NCBI GenBank assembly: GCA_037179385.1
Contig: CM074193.1
Location: 43,615,082-43,679,081, forward strand
Reading direction: 5' to 3'
From: Holothuria scabra
Taxonomy: Eukaryota > Echinodermata > Holothuroidea > Aspidochirotida > Holothuriidae
Length of the DNA stretch: 64,000 bases
The notes beneath the pieces were generated by a model that worked only from the letters and a program-made list of their open reading frames with translations, did not search any database and was not told where the DNA came from. The position numbers and the translations under genes are program-made. Of the stretch, positions 63,490-64,000 are shown one piece after another. The first letter of the stretch is position 1. Every line of letters begins with the position of its first letter.

Positions 63490-64000
63490 AAATGCACGAT
63501 CCTACATATGTTTTGAAAACGTCTTGTCTGCATGAGTCTATAGGTTTTCCCTTTCGGGAAACCAAAAAACAGAAGTCACCCGAATTATTTTAAAACCGTC
63601 TCGAATGGTTCTTTCCTCCCGTGTTCGGTATTAAAGGATTACTCCAGAGCCAAATTAATGTTTGATATATTAAAGAGAGACACTTTCCATTGCATTCCTG
63701 CAAAAGATTAATTCATTTTCATGTTCGGTTCTTGAGATATTAGCAATTGAAATTGGCACTCTTTCTACAAAAAGTGAACCTCAAGCAAGCAGGTGTAATT
63801 TTATGGATTTACATTGCTGGCCAATGTTTTGCTTTTCTCTCTTTCTCATCGTATTACTTCGACCTTAAATTCTTGATTTTTTTTAGAAATATCTAATAGA
63901 CAGCTAGAGTAACTCACCTTTGATTCCCCCAACCAGTTCCCTTCAAACTATTTTTAGTCTCATTTTCATGTCTTAAGAAAAATTTCGTCAATTTCCAGTT
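63490..64000. other. No feature seen; possible intron of the minus-strand candidate gene
   Basis: AT-rich sequence with no coding frame or repeat that I can support. Confidence 0.4.

Overview
The window is eukaryotic nuclear DNA, AT-rich and dominated by non-coding and repetitive sequence. It looks like a marine invertebrate, most plausibly a deuterostome such as an echinoderm. Reasons: spliced immunoglobulin-domain exons, Penelope-like retroelements (PLEs) with a GIY-YIG endonuclease, a decayed LINE, a tRNA-derived repeat, many short inverted-repeat DNA transposons, and long (TA)n and (CA)n tracts. There are no bacterial features. The species cannot be fixed from the sequence.

Host genes are few. 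On the minus strand an uninterrupted exon (20423-21593) encodes a signal peptide and three Ig domains and ends at a strong phase-1 splice donor. About 18 kb downstream on the same strand, 1713-2275 starts at a phase-1 acceptor and encodes a transmembrane helix plus a tyrosine-rich tail with a duplicated 43-residue module. I infer that these are two ends of one receptor gene, possibly with further exons between. A third candidate is an unrecognised 3'-terminal exon at 63070-63486 (minus).

Layout. 0-5.5 kb: two copies of an element made of ~155-bp tandem units, flanking the tail exon, then a 160-bp tandem repeat. 5.5-20 kb: mostly featureless, with hAT-like and TTAA-type non-autonomous transposons and degenerate GTACCC repeats; part of this is probably the receptor intron. 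20.4-21.6 kb: the Ig exon. 23.5-34 kb: nested inverted-repeat elements, including a hAT-like element inserted into an older element with a recognisable 8-bp target duplication, then a long field of degenerate repeats. 35.2-36 kb: LINE remnant. 36-45 kb: nearly featureless, with a third copy of the 155-bp element at 42.3 kb.

45.6-60.1 kb is the most striking part: a cluster of two PLE families (called A and B here) arranged as inverted pairs and single pieces, each bounded by a (TA)n tract. PLE-B ends carry five hammerhead-ribozyme-like motifs in sense orientation. Two tandem tRNA-derived repeat copies sit between units. All copies are truncated or frameshifted, but they are nearly identical to one another, so the cluster looks young. 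60.1-64 kb holds only the candidate minus-strand exon and a weak ORF.
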